Positions 39,826-48,248 of a DNA stretch of 64,000 nucleotides are shown here, piece by piece. Under the pieces are notes generated by a model. It was not told where the DNA came from. It ran no database searches and worked only from the letters and a program-made list of their open reading frames with translations. A program made the translations under genes and the position numbers. Source of the stretch: an uncultured Blautia sp. (GTDB lineage: Bacteria > Bacillota > Clostridia > Lachnospirales > Lachnospiraceae). Within the stretch, counting starts at the first letter, position 1; every line of letters begins with the position of its first letter. Location: assembly GCA_900540785.1 (NCBI GenBank), contig UQHF01000017.1:1-64000 (forward strand), given 5' to 3'.

Positions 39826-40456
39826 ACTCCCCAACCTCCGCTGAAAAACGCTTGTCCCTGTAAGTACATACTACATCAGCTTCCTTTGCAAGAGTTGAAG
39901 AATGCGTTACCATAATGACGCATCTTCCTTCTTCATGGGCGCTTTTTTTCAAAAGCTCCATAATTCCCTTAGCCGTATCTTCATCAAGGTTTCCGGTGGG
40001 CTCGTCTGCCAGGATCACCGGCTTATTGCTTGCGATTCCTCTTGCAATGGCAACTCTCTGCTGCTGCCCTCCGGAAAGCTTCAGCACGTTTCTGTTCCAC
40101 AGTTCTCTGGAAAGCCCTACCTTTTCCAGCGCTTCCTCTACAGGAAGCTTTGCAGTCAGCTCCACATTTTCTTTTACCGTCATATACTCAATCAGATTAT
40201 ATCCCTGAAAGATAAACGCCACATGGTCCTGCCTATGCTTATCAAGCCCGTATTCTTTAATATCCGTTCCATCATAAAGAATCTTTCCTTTTCTCGGACT
40301 GTCAAGCCCTCCCAGAAGAGAAAGCATGGTGGTCTTTCCACAGCCTGACTGCCCCAGAATGGCATACAGCTTCCCCTTTTCAAAATCAAGATTCACGTCC
40401 TCCAGAACTGTGTTGTAATCTGTGTAAGAATACATCATATCAACAATTTGTAACAT
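39812..40456 (-). CDS. ABC transporter ATP-binding protein of the FtsX-permease cluster
   Basis: 214 residues, short form. Walker A GQSGCGKT, signature LSGGQQQRV and Walker B VILADEPTGNLD are intact. MacB/LolD-type ATPases pair with FtsX permeases as here. It sits 26 bases after the permease at 40483 and overlaps the next one. Confidence 0.95.
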   Translation of the reverse strand: MLQIVDMMYSYTDYNTVLEDVNLDFEKGKLYAILGQSGCGKTTMLSLLGGLDSPRKGKILYDGTDIKEYGLDKHRQDHVAFIFQGYNLIEYMTVKENVELTAKLPVEEALEKVGLSRELWNRNVLKLSGGQQQRVAIARGIASNKPVILADEPTGNLDEDTAKGIMELLKKSAHEEGRCVIMVTHSSTLAKEADVVCTYRDKRFSAEVGEYAEE

Positions 40457-40482
40457 CGCTTATTCCTCCTGTTCTTTATTTT

Positions 40483-41988
40483 TTACTCAATCATAGACAA
40501 AACCCGTATGGGTTCCAGCTTAAGCGTCTTCTTAATTACCCCATTTACGCAGAAATAAATAATAAGAAGCATTGAAGCAAACACAACCACAACTGTTTTT
40601 ACGCTTACCTTTGTATGCAGCTCTTTTGGCGGCTCTACGCCTGTTTTCTGGTTTTTTGCCATTTCCGACACCTTACTTTGCTCCCCGCGGGCAATGGCTG
40701 CCTCGATTTCTTTCTCTGTGTATATTTTCTGTTCCTTCTCCTGATGCACTGCTCCATAAATCTGCTCGCCGACGATCGGGGTTATCGCAAAGCTCACAAG
40801 CGAAGCCAGAAGAAATGCAGCAATTCCAATCAGCAGATGTTCCCACAAAAACTGCCTTTTTATTTCTTTTCCTGTGATTCCAAGCGACATTAGGATTCCT
40901 GTTTCGCGGACACGCTTTTTCATGGAATGAGTAATCACAAAAAACAGGAGCAGAATCCCCGCTGTCGTAATAGCACAGGCACATACAAACATTATCTTTT
41001 TTACCGTATCAAGCGGTTTTACCGCGTCTTTATACATGGAATCGTCTTTTCTCAATTCGTAATACTGCCAGTCGATTCCCTCAAGACTGTTGACCTCTTT
41101 CATTACTTTATCAAGTTCTGCCGGGTTTTCTACATAAATTGTTGATACCCATAAAGACGGAGGATCTCCATAAATTTTATCTAAATCATATCCCGTTTCG
41201 TTATCCACAAGAATCCAGTTGTTTAATATGTCGTACTCACTTGTATATTCTGTTACAACCTGTTGATATGTCATCTCATAGATGCCAATAATTTCTGTTT
41301 CTATTAATCCTAGCGGAATTTCTGGAAATCCCCTTAAAGTCAGTGAATCTCCCTGGATTTTAAACGTATCTCCTATCTTTAATCCATTTCTTTGAGCCAA
41401 TTCTTTCGAAATCATAACGACATGTTCATCTTCCGGAGCGATATGTCTTCCTTCTGTTAATTTAAAGCTTCCATTTTGAAATTCTTCAAAATGTTCGCTT
41501 TTGCGCATTGCCTGGCATCGAGTCTGAAATCTCAGGTTTTGTGTATCTTCAACAGAAAACATTGCGTTAGGATCCGGGTGTAACACTTCGTATTCATATG
41601 AACTTTCATAATATCCTGGAATCAGATCATAATCGCAAAGTAATACACTATAATCCCCTCCTCCTTCATAATCCGTAACTCCATCAGCCTCTTCCAGAAT
41701 ATAATCCATCATTTCTTCATCTATACCAGGTCCGATATAATAATCGAGTGTCCCTACGCCTTCCACGTCTCTCTCTTCCCACAGTTCCAATTTAGACTTG
41801 TCCCGGTAAAGCAACATCATAAAACTTGCTCCATACTTCTTTTCTACTTCTTTCATCATCTGTTTTGATGTTCCATATACTGAAAGAAACACCAGCATAA
41901 AAAAGGTAAGGAAAAACAAAATTCCAAATAAAAGAACATTGCTCTTTTTCCGGGATAAGGATAAAAATATTCTTTTCTTCTCTTTCAC
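40483..41988 (-). CDS. FtsX-like ABC permease, paralogue 2
   Basis: 501 residues from a GTG at 41986-41988 (VKEKKRIFLSLSRKKSN), preceded by AGGAGGGGG. Same layout as paralogue 1. The first 40 and last 190 residues are almost identical to paralogue 3, but the extracellular domain (about 45-300) is the odd one out among the three. It lies 6 bases from the end of paralogue 3. Confidence 0.85.
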   Translation of the reverse strand: MKEKKRIFLSLSRKKSNVLLFGILFFLTFFMLVFLSVYGTSKQMMKEVEKKYGASFMMLLYRDKSKLELWEERDVEGVGTLDYYIGPGIDEEMMDYILEEADGVTDYEGGGDYSVLLCDYDLIPGYYESSYEYEVLHPDPNAMFSVEDTQNLRFQTRCQAMRKSEHFEEFQNGSFKLTEGRHIAPEDEHVVMISKELAQRNGLKIGDTFKIQGDSLTLRGFPEIPLGLIETEIIGIYEMTYQQVVTEYTSEYDILNNWILVDNETGYDLDKIYGDPPSLWVSTIYVENPAELDKVMKEVNSLEGIDWQYYELRKDDSMYKDAVKPLDTVKKIMFVCACAITTAGILLLFFVITHSMKKRVRETGILMSLGITGKEIKRQFLWEHLLIGIAAFLLASLVSFAITPIVGEQIYGAVHQEKEQKIYTEKEIEAAIARGEQSKVSEMAKNQKTGVEPPKELHTKVSVKTVVVVFASMLLIIYFCVNGVIKKTLKLEPIRVLSMIE

Positions 41989-42001
41989 ACTTCCCCCTCC
42001 T

Positions 42002-43504
42002 CTACTCAATCATGGACAGCACCCGTATGGGTTCCAGCTTAAGCGTCTTCTTAATTACCCCATTTACACAGAAATAAATAATAAGAAGCATTGAAACAAA
42101 AACTATCACAACTGTTTTTACGCTTACCTTTGTATGCAGCTCTTTGGGCGGCTCCACGCCTGTTTTCTGGTTCTTTGCCATTTCCGATACCTTGCTTTGT
42201 TCCCCGCGGGCAATCGCTGCCTCAATTTCTTTCTCTGTGTATATTTTCTGTTCCTTCTCCTGATGCACCGTTCCATAAATCTGCTCGCCAATTATCGGCG
42301 TTACCGCAAAACTCACAAGCGAAGCCAGAAGAAATGCAGCGATTCCAATCAGAAGATGTTCCCATAAAAACTGCTTTTTTATTTCTTTTCCTGTAATGCC
42401 AAGAGACATTAAGACTCCTGTTTCGCGGACACGCTTTTTCATGGAATGGGTAATTACAAAAAACAGAAGCAGAATCCCCGCTGCCGTAATAACACAGACA
42501 CATACAAACATTATCTTTTTTACCGTATCAAGAGGTTTGACCGCGTCTTTATACATGGAATCGTCTTTTACCAGTTCGTAATACTGCCAGTCTATCCAGT
42601 CAAGATTTTTTACTTCTTTCATAACCTCATCTATATCTTCCGGGTTTTTTACAAAAAAATATCCACCGTATAAGTGATTTTCTTCCCCATACATACGATC
42701 CAGGCAATATCCTGTCTCGCTGTCCGTAATGACCCAATTTTCCAAAATGTCATATTCATCTGTATACTGATTGACACTCTGCTGATACGTCATATCAAAA
42801 AGCCCCACAATCTCTGCTTCCACGGTTCCCAGAGACTCTATGGGAGTTTTTGCCCGTACTGCCAAAGATTCTGCATCAATCCTCAATATATCTCCTATTT
42901 TTAAATCATTTTTCTCTGCCAGAGATTTTGATATAATGCACTTAAACTTATCTTCCGGTGTAATATGCCTTCCTTTTGCAAGACGAAATGTTCCATTGTA
43001 AAACTGTTCAAACCGAAAACTGTTTCTTGTAGGAAAGCACTGGGTAATATACATATTATTTTTCGTTTCTTCCGGGTCAAAAGAAAGCTCTTGATCGTGA
43101 GAAGAAAAATATTCATAATTCCAATATCCGGGAATTAATTCATATTCATACAACATTACGTCCCAGTTCCGACCTGCCTCATAATCTGTAATTCCCGGTA
43201 CTTCCTCTGTAATTCTCTCCATCATGGCTTCATCTACATTTGGTCCTGTATAAACACGAAGAGGCGCATCTAATCCTTCTACTATTTTTTCTTCCCAAAA
43301 TTCCGGCTTTGATTCATCACGATAAATTTGTATTCGAAAGCTCGTTCCATATGTTTCTTCAATTCCAGAAACATTATTCTTTGCAGTCTGATACACCGAC
43401 AGAAACACCAGCATAAAAAAGGTAAGGAAAAACAAAATTCCAAATAAAAGAAGATTGCTCTTTTTCCGGGATAAGGATAAAAATATTCTTTTCTTCTCTT
43501 TCAC
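42002..43504 (-). CDS. FtsX-like ABC permease, paralogue 3
   Basis: 500 residues from a GTG at 43502-43504, preceded by AAGGAGGGGG. Its ends match paralogue 2 almost residue for residue. Its extracellular domain instead tracks paralogue 1 (shared ELIPGY, EETKN, RFEQF/RLEQF, GRHxTxEDKFKCI, ESLGTVExEIVGLF, DILENWVITD). This mixture suggests duplication with later recombination. First gene of the cluster; promoter at about 43561. Confidence 0.85.
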   Translation of the reverse strand: MKEKKRIFLSLSRKKSNLLLFGILFFLTFFMLVFLSVYQTAKNNVSGIEETYGTSFRIQIYRDESKPEFWEEKIVEGLDAPLRVYTGPNVDEAMMERITEEVPGITDYEAGRNWDVMLYEYELIPGYWNYEYFSSHDQELSFDPEETKNNMYITQCFPTRNSFRFEQFYNGTFRLAKGRHITPEDKFKCIISKSLAEKNDLKIGDILRIDAESLAVRAKTPIESLGTVEAEIVGLFDMTYQQSVNQYTDEYDILENWVITDSETGYCLDRMYGEENHLYGGYFFVKNPEDIDEVMKEVKNLDWIDWQYYELVKDDSMYKDAVKPLDTVKKIMFVCVCVITAAGILLLFFVITHSMKKRVRETGVLMSLGITGKEIKKQFLWEHLLIGIAAFLLASLVSFAVTPIIGEQIYGTVHQEKEQKIYTEKEIEAAIARGEQSKVSEMAKNQKTGVEPPKELHTKVSVKTVVIVFVSMLLIIYFCVNGVIKKTLKLEPIRVLSMIE

Positions 43505-43560
43505 ACTTTCCCCCTCCTTACTTCCCCTCAAATATTTTCTATTTTTCATATTTTTTGTGT

Positions 43561-43596
43561 ATTATACACATCTTTTTTTCAATATATCATATTGAA
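43561..43596 (-). promoter_or_regulatory. Probable promoter and operator palindrome of the FtsX cluster
   Basis: Minus-strand -10 TATAAT (43561-43566). No good -35 is seen, but a perfect palindrome TTCAATAT-ATC-ATATTGAA (43578-43596) covers that region. This is the layout expected of an activator-dependent or repressed promoter. No regulator gene is adjacent. Confidence 0.5.
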
Positions 43597-43689
43597 ATTA
43601 TACAATATTCCAGTAGCTTTCGCCATCTATTTTTTCATTTTCTCAGAGAACGACAGAAAAGAAACTTCCGCGTCAAATGCAGATTCCGA

Positions 43690-43870
43690 TTGTTTATAAA
43701 AACGCAAAATCCCCTGAAAAAACACAATTTTTCTTCATGATTGTTTATATAATGCTATTTTCGCCTCAAAAAACACAAAATTTGTTTATAAGCCGTGTGA
43801 AAAGAGCTAAAAAACACAACCTTGAAGTAATTTTGTTTATAAATCCTGCTTAAAGTATCAAAATAAACAA
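43690..43870 (-). repeat. Diverged 51-bp repeat array (locus 2), same design as locus 1
   Basis: Read on the minus strand, ATAAACAA lies at 43833-43840, 43782-43789, 43741-43748 and 43690-43697: steps of 51, 41 and 51 bases. The first three are followed by TTGTGTTT (43812-43819, 43771-43778, 43720-43727) after 13, 3 and 13 bases; the 41-bp unit lost exactly 10 bases in that gap. Between units a TAGCTCTTTTCAC-like segment recalls TAGCTTTTTCTAC of locus 1. A plus-strand ATAAACAA at 43863-43870 closes the array. 43598-43689 shows nothing else. Confidence 0.8.
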
Positions 43871-43931
43871 ACCCTGCCATCAGACACTTGAAACTGTGTA
43901 CTAAACATTACGGAGTAATTTCCTATAACAT

Positions 43932-43970
43932 AAAAAAAACAGAACCGCCACATTTCTGCAGCAGTCCTGT
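43932..43970 (-). terminator. Terminator of the deoB-cdd operon
   Basis: On the minus strand ACAGGACTGC (43961-43970) pairs with GCGGTTCTGT (43939-43948), two wobble pairs, followed by TTTTTTT. Confidence 0.8.
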
Positions 43971-43982
43971 CTTGTCTGTCTC

Positions 43983-44402
43983 TTATTTATTTTCCAGATT
44001 TTCCGCTGTAAAGCTCAGCGGAAGAAGCTGTTCCAGCTTATACACTCTGTAATCATTTCCCGAGCGCGGAAGAATGATTTCAAAATTCTGAGTATCGCAG
44101 AATTCTGCCATTACCTGACGGCAAATCCCGCAGGGCGCACAGTATTCAAACTCCTCTGCCGATTCCGGTTTACCCACAATGGCAATGGATTTAAACTCCC
44201 GTTTGCCCTCGGAAACTGCCTTGAAAAACGCAGTTCTTTCCGCACAGTTTGTTGCTCCGTATGCTGCGTTTTCAATATTGCACCCCTCAAAAATCTCTCC
44301 ATCCATACAGAGGAGAGCAGCCCCCACCTGAAAATGGGAATAAGGAGCATACGCTTTTTTCTGGGCTTCAAAAGCCCTGCGTATTAATTCCTGCCGTTCC
44401 AT
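43983..44402 (-). CDS. cdd: Cytidine deaminase
   Basis: 139 residues, tetrameric zinc enzyme form. It deaminates cytidine and deoxycytidine in pyrimidine salvage. Zinc ligands and catalytic Glu are visible in NCAERTAFF and CAPCGICRQVMAEF. The substrate loop GCNIENAAYGATNC is intact. Follows deoB after 21 bases, forming a nucleoside-catabolism unit. Confidence 0.97.
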   Translation of the reverse strand: MERQELIRRAFEAQKKAYAPYSHFQVGAALLCMDGEIFEGCNIENAAYGATNCAERTAFFKAVSEGKREFKSIAIVGKPESAEEFEYCAPCGICRQVMAEFCDTQNFEIILPRSGNDYRVYKLEQLLPLSFTAENLENK

Positions 44403-44423
44403 CTTACACCCCTCCTGTATCTG

Positions 44424-45596
44424 TTATTTTTTCACTTCACCCCAGAAACTGGTTCCCTCTGTTTTGCCCTGGATTCCAAACATATCAAGAATCGTAGCCG
44501 CCATATCAGAAAACGTATTTCTCGTTCCGAGATTTACTCCTTCTTTTACCGATTTTCCGTACATCATCATAGGTACGCATTCCCTGCTGTGGTCTGTTCC
44601 CTTAAATCCCGGGTCGCAGCCGTGGTCTGCTGTGATCATGAGAACATCATCATCTCTCATGTTTTTCAGGAATTCTCCAAGCTGTTCATCAAAAACCGTT
44701 GCTGCATTTGCATAACCATCGATGTCGTTTCTGTGTCCGTAAAGCATATCAAAATCAACAAGATTTACGAAGCAAAGACCGTTGAAATCTTCCTTCTGGA
44801 TCTCCAGAGTCTTATCCATGCCGTCAACATTATTTTTAATGGATACTGTAGTCTGCACATTTTTTCCTGCAAAAATATCGAAAATCTTTCCTACGCCTTT
44901 TGTATCGTATCCCTTTTCTGTCAGAACGTCCATCATGGTAACAGCCGGAGGAACAAGAGAGAAATCATGTCTGTGAGAAGTACGTGTATAATTTCCGCTC
45001 TCTCCCACAAACGGTCTTGCGATCACTCTTCCCACACTGTGCTCTCCTGTAAGGATTTCTCTTGCAATACGGCAGTATTCGTATAAATCTTCAAGGGGAA
45101 CCACGTCCTCATGAGCCGCAATCTGGAATACGCTGTCTGCTGAAGTATATACGATCAGCTTTCCTGTTTTTACGTGCTCATCGCCGTAATCCTTAATGAC
45201 CTCTGTTCCGGAATACGGTTTGTTGCAGATTACTTCACGACCTGTACGGCGTGTAAATTCATCAAGCACCTCTTTTGGGAAACCGTCCGGGTAAACTGGA
45301 AGAGGACGGCGTGAAATAATTCCTGCAATCTCCCAGTGACCGATCGTGGTATCTTTTCCCCTTGATGCTTCTGTAAATCTTCCAAAAGCTCCGGAAGGGT
45401 TTTCTTCTTTTGGCTGCGCCTCCACTCCGTCAATATTGAAAAGGCCGAGTTTGCACATATTTGGTGTATGGTATTTCTCTGACTTCACAATCGTTGCCAG
45501 AGTGTTGCTTCCTTCATCTCCAAAGTCTGCTGCGTCCGGCGCATTGCCGATCCCGTAGCTGTCAAGAACAATTAAAAATACTCTTTTTACGTCCAT
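44424..45596 (-). CDS. deoB: Phosphopentomutase
   Basis: 390 residues, alkaline-phosphatase superfamily. It interconverts (deoxy)ribose 1- and 5-phosphate; the 5-phosphate of deoxyribose is the substrate of DeoC. Mn-ligand motifs: LDSYGIGNAPDA at the start and ITADHGCDPGFKGTDHSRE late. The phospho-threonine region GKDTTIGHWEI is present. AAGGAGG precedes the ATG. First gene of the deoB-cdd operon. Confidence 0.97.
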   Translation of the reverse strand: MDVKRVFLIVLDSYGIGNAPDAADFGDEGSNTLATIVKSEKYHTPNMCKLGLFNIDGVEAQPKEENPSGAFGRFTEASRGKDTTIGHWEIAGIISRRPLPVYPDGFPKEVLDEFTRRTGREVICNKPYSGTEVIKDYGDEHVKTGKLIVYTSADSVFQIAAHEDVVPLEDLYEYCRIAREILTGEHSVGRVIARPFVGESGNYTRTSHRHDFSLVPPAVTMMDVLTEKGYDTKGVGKIFDIFAGKNVQTTVSIKNNVDGMDKTLEIQKEDFNGLCFVNLVDFDMLYGHRNDIDGYANAATVFDEQLGEFLKNMRDDDVLMITADHGCDPGFKGTDHSRECVPMMMYGKSVKEGVNLGTRNTFSDMAATILDMFGIQGKTEGTSFWGEVKK

Positions 45597-45626
45597 GATT
45601 TTTCAACCTCCTTATTTTATATTGCT

Positions 45627-45655
45627 ATTTTACACAAAACCTGTGTGATTGTAAA
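45627..45655 (-). promoter_or_regulatory. Promoter of deoB-cdd
   Basis: Minus-strand -35 TTTACA (45650-45655) and -10 TAAAAT (45627-45632), 17-base spacer. Confidence 0.6.
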
Positions 45656-45680
45656 GAAAGACCATGTATATCGTTCACAA

Positions 45681-45720
45681 AAAATCTCCGGCGAGCTCTT
45701 TTGCTTCTCCCGGAGATTTT
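45681..45720 (-). terminator. Terminator of the SASP gene
   Basis: AAAATCTCCGG (45681-45691) pairs with CCGGAGATTTT (45710-45720) over 11 bp, followed by TTTTTTGTG on the minus strand. Confidence 0.85.
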
Positions 45721-45723
45721 CTT

Positions 45724-45921
45724 TTACATATTTTCGGTTTTCTTTTTTCGTCGTGTCATCAGTCCGCCAATTCGTCCTGTTTCCTTTGCAGAAAGACTTT
45801 TCCATCCACTTTCAAGAACCTTGTCAAGAAGCCCCAGTTCTTCTGCAATTTCATATTTCATGTTCTCCTCTCTGGAAAGCTTTCCTTCCAGATATTCTTT
45901 GATTTCTTTGTCGCGGTTCAT
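45724..45921 (-). CDS. Alpha/beta-type small acid-soluble spore protein
   Basis: 65 residues from the ATG at 45919-45921, with AAAGGAGGAG upstream. The GPR-protease site region KYEIAEELG and the C-terminal KETGRIGGLMTRRKK match alpha/beta SASPs, which coat and protect spore DNA. The linker LLDKVLESGWKSLSAKE is the clostridial variant. A sigma-G-like promoter lies about 30 bases upstream. Monocistronic. Confidence 0.8.
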   Translation of the reverse strand: MNRDKEIKEYLEGKLSREENMKYEIAEELGLLDKVLESGWKSLSAKETGRIGGLMTRRKKKTENM

Positions 45922-45945
45922 CTGTCCACTCCTCCTTTTCCTCTG

Positions 45946-45974
45946 GAGTATAGACAGAAATTCAGGATTTATAC
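45946..45974 (-). promoter_or_regulatory. Possible forespore promoter of the SASP gene
   Basis: Minus-strand GTATA (45970-45974) fits the sigma-G -35 GYATR, and TATACTC (45946-45952), 17 bases on, is a near match to CATNNTA. Expected for a SASP gene, but the -10 is imperfect. Confidence 0.45.
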
Positions 45975-46160
45975 ATGAGATTTCGGCATAATAACAGCAC
46001 AGAGGAAATATGCAAGAATACCCGCCCACCAGAAACAGCTTAGAATCACCCATATAATACGTATCAGCGTAGGGTCAATATTGAAATATTCTGCGATTCC
46101 TCCGCATACGCCACAAATCATGCAGTTTACATCTGACTTATATAAGCGCTTGTTTTCCAT
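45969..46160 (-). CDS. PspC domain membrane protein
   Basis: 63 residues from the ATG at 46158-46160 (MENKRLYKS), with AGGAGG upstream; a Met two codons earlier is less well spaced. CGVCGGIAEYFNIDPTLIRIIW is the PspC signature, followed by a hydrophobic helix pair. PspC-type proteins sit in the membrane and take part in envelope-stress responses. Last gene of the PadR operon; its start overlaps nothing but is 2 bases from the DUF4097 stop. Confidence 0.85.
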   Translation of the reverse strand: MENKRLYKSDVNCMICGVCGGIAEYFNIDPTLIRIIWVILSCFWWAGILAYFLCAVIMPKSHV

Positions 46161-46162
46161 GA

Positions 46163-47113
46163 TCATTCCTCCTCAAAGTCTATGTTGATGCTTCCCATTC
46201 CACATTCAAACTCTGCTGTATGAGCAGCTCCTTTATTTCCAAAACTATGATTGCCTGTTATACCTCCAAGTTCGTCGCTTCCAATTACAATACTGTTAAG
46301 CCCGCCTTCTGTTTTAATAAAATAGTCTTCTTCTCTTCCTGCGAAAGTAGCGTCCAGGCTTCCCATTCCGCATTCTCCGTCAATTTCCCAGGCTTCTATT
46401 ACATCAAGATCCAACAATCCTACCCCAACTTCCAGACTGATTTCTCCTGCATTGATCCGGTCATATGAATTTCCCTCACCGGCGCCTACTGTAAAGCTGA
46501 ATTCATCTGCTATGATGGCGTCCATAAGTTCTGCTGTTCCTGCTCCGATTTCAATATCCACCTCGCGAAAATTTGTTTTTTCCGGATAATAGAAAGTAAC
46601 GGTTCTTGGCTCTTCATGCTTTTCTTCCAGTTTTTTACTTACAATTTTGACTTCCTGCCCCTGCTGCAAAACAGATACTTCTTCTTTCTCATCGCCTTCG
46701 ATTTCCACACCGAAGCTGTTCTTATCCCAGCTTTCCATTACAAAACTGTCCCATGTAAGCTCTACGTCAAGCTTTGTCACATTATTTAAAGTATAGGAAC
46801 GCACACCGTCTTCTGTTGTGCCCTGCACTGTATCAGATGGCTCCGTTACTGCTCTGTCGTGGCGATCGTCATCATAATGATCATCGTAATCGTCATCATC
46901 ATATCTGTCGTCGTAATCATCGTAACGGTCGTCCATATCGTCATCATAATAATCCGTCTCTGTAAGTTCTGCATTTACTCTGTCACGAAAATCCCTGAGA
47001 ATTTCTACACTGTCCACTGTCGCTCCCATTGCCACTCCGCTTGCAGAAAGCCCGATTCCCAATACACCGAAAACACCGGCTGTAATCAACATTCCTTTTG
47101 TAAATTTTTTCAT
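46163..47113 (-). CDS. DUF4097-type secreted/membrane beta-helix protein with Asp/Tyr-rich segment
   Basis: 316 residues. An N-terminal hydrophobic helix (about 8-28) anchors or exports it. Residues 54-86 are almost only Asp, Tyr, His and Arg (DDRYDDYDDRYDDDDY-like), a possible cation-binding stretch. The rest is short repeated beta strands with Gly turns (IEIGAGTAEL, TVGAGEG, LEVGVGLLDL, ECGMGSL), typical of DUF4097/DUF2807 adhesin-like proteins. Overlaps the upstream DUF1700 gene by 4 bases. These four-gene PadR units are thought to respond to envelope state; the exact role is unknown. Confidence 0.75.
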   Translation of the reverse strand: MKKFTKGMLITAGVFGVLGIGLSASGVAMGATVDSVEILRDFRDRVNAELTETDYYDDDMDDRYDDYDDRYDDDDYDDHYDDDRHDRAVTEPSDTVQGTTEDGVRSYTLNNVTKLDVELTWDSFVMESWDKNSFGVEIEGDEKEEVSVLQQGQEVKIVSKKLEEKHEEPRTVTFYYPEKTNFREVDIEIGAGTAELMDAIIADEFSFTVGAGEGNSYDRINAGEISLEVGVGLLDLDVIEAWEIDGECGMGSLDATFAGREEDYFIKTEGGLNSIVIGSDELGGITGNHSFGNKGAAHTAEFECGMGSINIDFEEE

Positions 47114-47835
47114 ATTTCCACACCGTCCTTTCTTTTTTCTTCTTTATTAATAAGGTTGTGAAATCCATCTGTTACTTTTCTTAAAATCCACGGAAGCGCT
47201 GTTCCAACACTCCACACAAGAACCAGAACACTGAGAATCGCTGCTGCTGCAAAAAGGCATCCGATTCCAAGAGTTAAAACACCGGCTCCCGGATATGTGA
47301 AGCACAGGCTGATTCCTGCCGCCACACAAGCTGCTGCTCCTGCAAAAAATCCAAGCACACACGCTCCCACTGCAAAAGCTGCCAGAAACGGAATCAGGGC
47401 TATGGCTATGACAACACCAAGGATTCCTCCTGTTGCACCCACCAGAAAGGGAGAAAGGATCACAAGACCCAGAATGATAAGACCAATCGCCACAGGATTT
47501 CTCTTCTTTCTTCCTGCATGATACCCGCGCTCTGCACGGCTTTCTCTTCTTCCTGCCGTATATTTTCCAGGCATCTGCCCCTGTTCTTTTGTCCTTGTAT
47601 CTGTGTATCCCTGTTCTGTATATTCCCCGTAATTTCCTGCGTCTGCGTTTAAATCTGCTTTAATGATCGCAGCTACTTTTCCCGGACTCCCAAGTTCCCG
47701 GATCACTTCCGCTTCTCTTTCTGCGCCTGCGTCCTCAAAATAATTTTCGTAATATTCCAGGGCTTCCTCTCTTTCTGCTTCTGATATGTCAGAAAGAAGA
47801 CGGGACAGCTCTCTCATAAACTGCATTCTGTTCAT
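47110..47835 (-). CDS. DUF1700 family membrane protein
   Basis: 241 residues. The N-terminal cytoplasmic helical domain (MRELSRLLSDISEAEREEALEYYENYFEDAG) with the GSPGKVAAII motif is the DUF1700/HAAS domain. It is followed by about five Gly/Ala-rich membrane helices (from about 108). HAAS domains partner with PadR-type regulators, which agrees with the 4-base overlap with the padR gene upstream. Presumed membrane sensor or adaptor. Confidence 0.85.
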   Translation of the reverse strand: MNRMQFMRELSRLLSDISEAEREEALEYYENYFEDAGAEREAEVIRELGSPGKVAAIIKADLNADAGNYGEYTEQGYTDTRTKEQGQMPGKYTAGRRESRAERGYHAGRKKRNPVAIGLIILGLVILSPFLVGATGGILGVVIAIALIPFLAAFAVGACVLGFFAGAAACVAAGISLCFTYPGAGVLTLGIGCLFAAAAILSVLVLVWSVGTALPWILRKVTDGFHNLINKEEKRKDGVEI

Positions 47836-48155
47836 ATTCCTATTCCTCCCTCAAGCATTTTGGAAATCTTTGATGAGTAGTTTTTCCACTCTACCTTATA
47901 TAAATTCAACTGCGCACTTCCCTTTTCTGTCAGCTTGTAATATCTTCTGTTTCTGCCCTCATATGCCATATCGTACACTTCCAGACAGTCATCCTTCTGC
48001 AGTCTTCGTAACACAGGATAAAGAGTAGATTCTGATACTTCCAGAACACCTCGAACATCCTGGGTAATTTTATAGCCATACGTCCCTTCTTTTTCCTTCG
48101 ATACAACTGCCAGAACTATCGCATCAAGAAGAGCCGCGCCTGTATTAAATACCAT
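47832..48155 (-). CDS. PadR family transcriptional regulator
   Basis: 107 residues, short PadR-s2 type. Winged helix with GTYGYKITQDVRGVLEVSESTLYPVLRRLQKDDCLEVY, the classic PadR recognition region, and a dimerising C-terminal helix. Overlaps the next gene by 4 bases. The inverted repeat TTATCAA-N10-TTGATAA at its transcription start is the likely autorepression site. Confidence 0.92.
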   Translation of the reverse strand: MVFNTGAALLDAIVLAVVSKEKEGTYGYKITQDVRGVLEVSESTLYPVLRRLQKDDCLEVYDMAYEGRNRRYYKLTEKGSAQLNLYKVEWKNYSSKISKMLEGGIGI

Positions 48156-48193
48156 CGTCTCACTTCCTTTTTTATTTTATAATATTATACAGC

Positions 48194-48217
48194 TTATCAA
48201 TATTGTTTTGTTGATAA
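48194..48217. promoter_or_regulatory. Candidate PadR operator
   Basis: Perfect inverted repeat TTATCAA (48194-48200), 10-base spacer, TTGATAA (48211-48217), at the predicted transcription start. A second one, ACTATA-N10-TATAGT (48219-48224, 48235-48240), lies just upstream and includes the -10 box. Confidence 0.6.
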
Positions 48218-48218
48218 T

Positions 48219-48248
48219 ACTATACATCATATAATATAGTTTTGTCAA
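48219..48248 (-). promoter_or_regulatory. Promoter of the padR operon
   Basis: Minus-strand -35 TTGACA (48243-48248) and -10 TATAGT (48219-48224), 18-base spacer; start near 48212. Confidence 0.7.
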
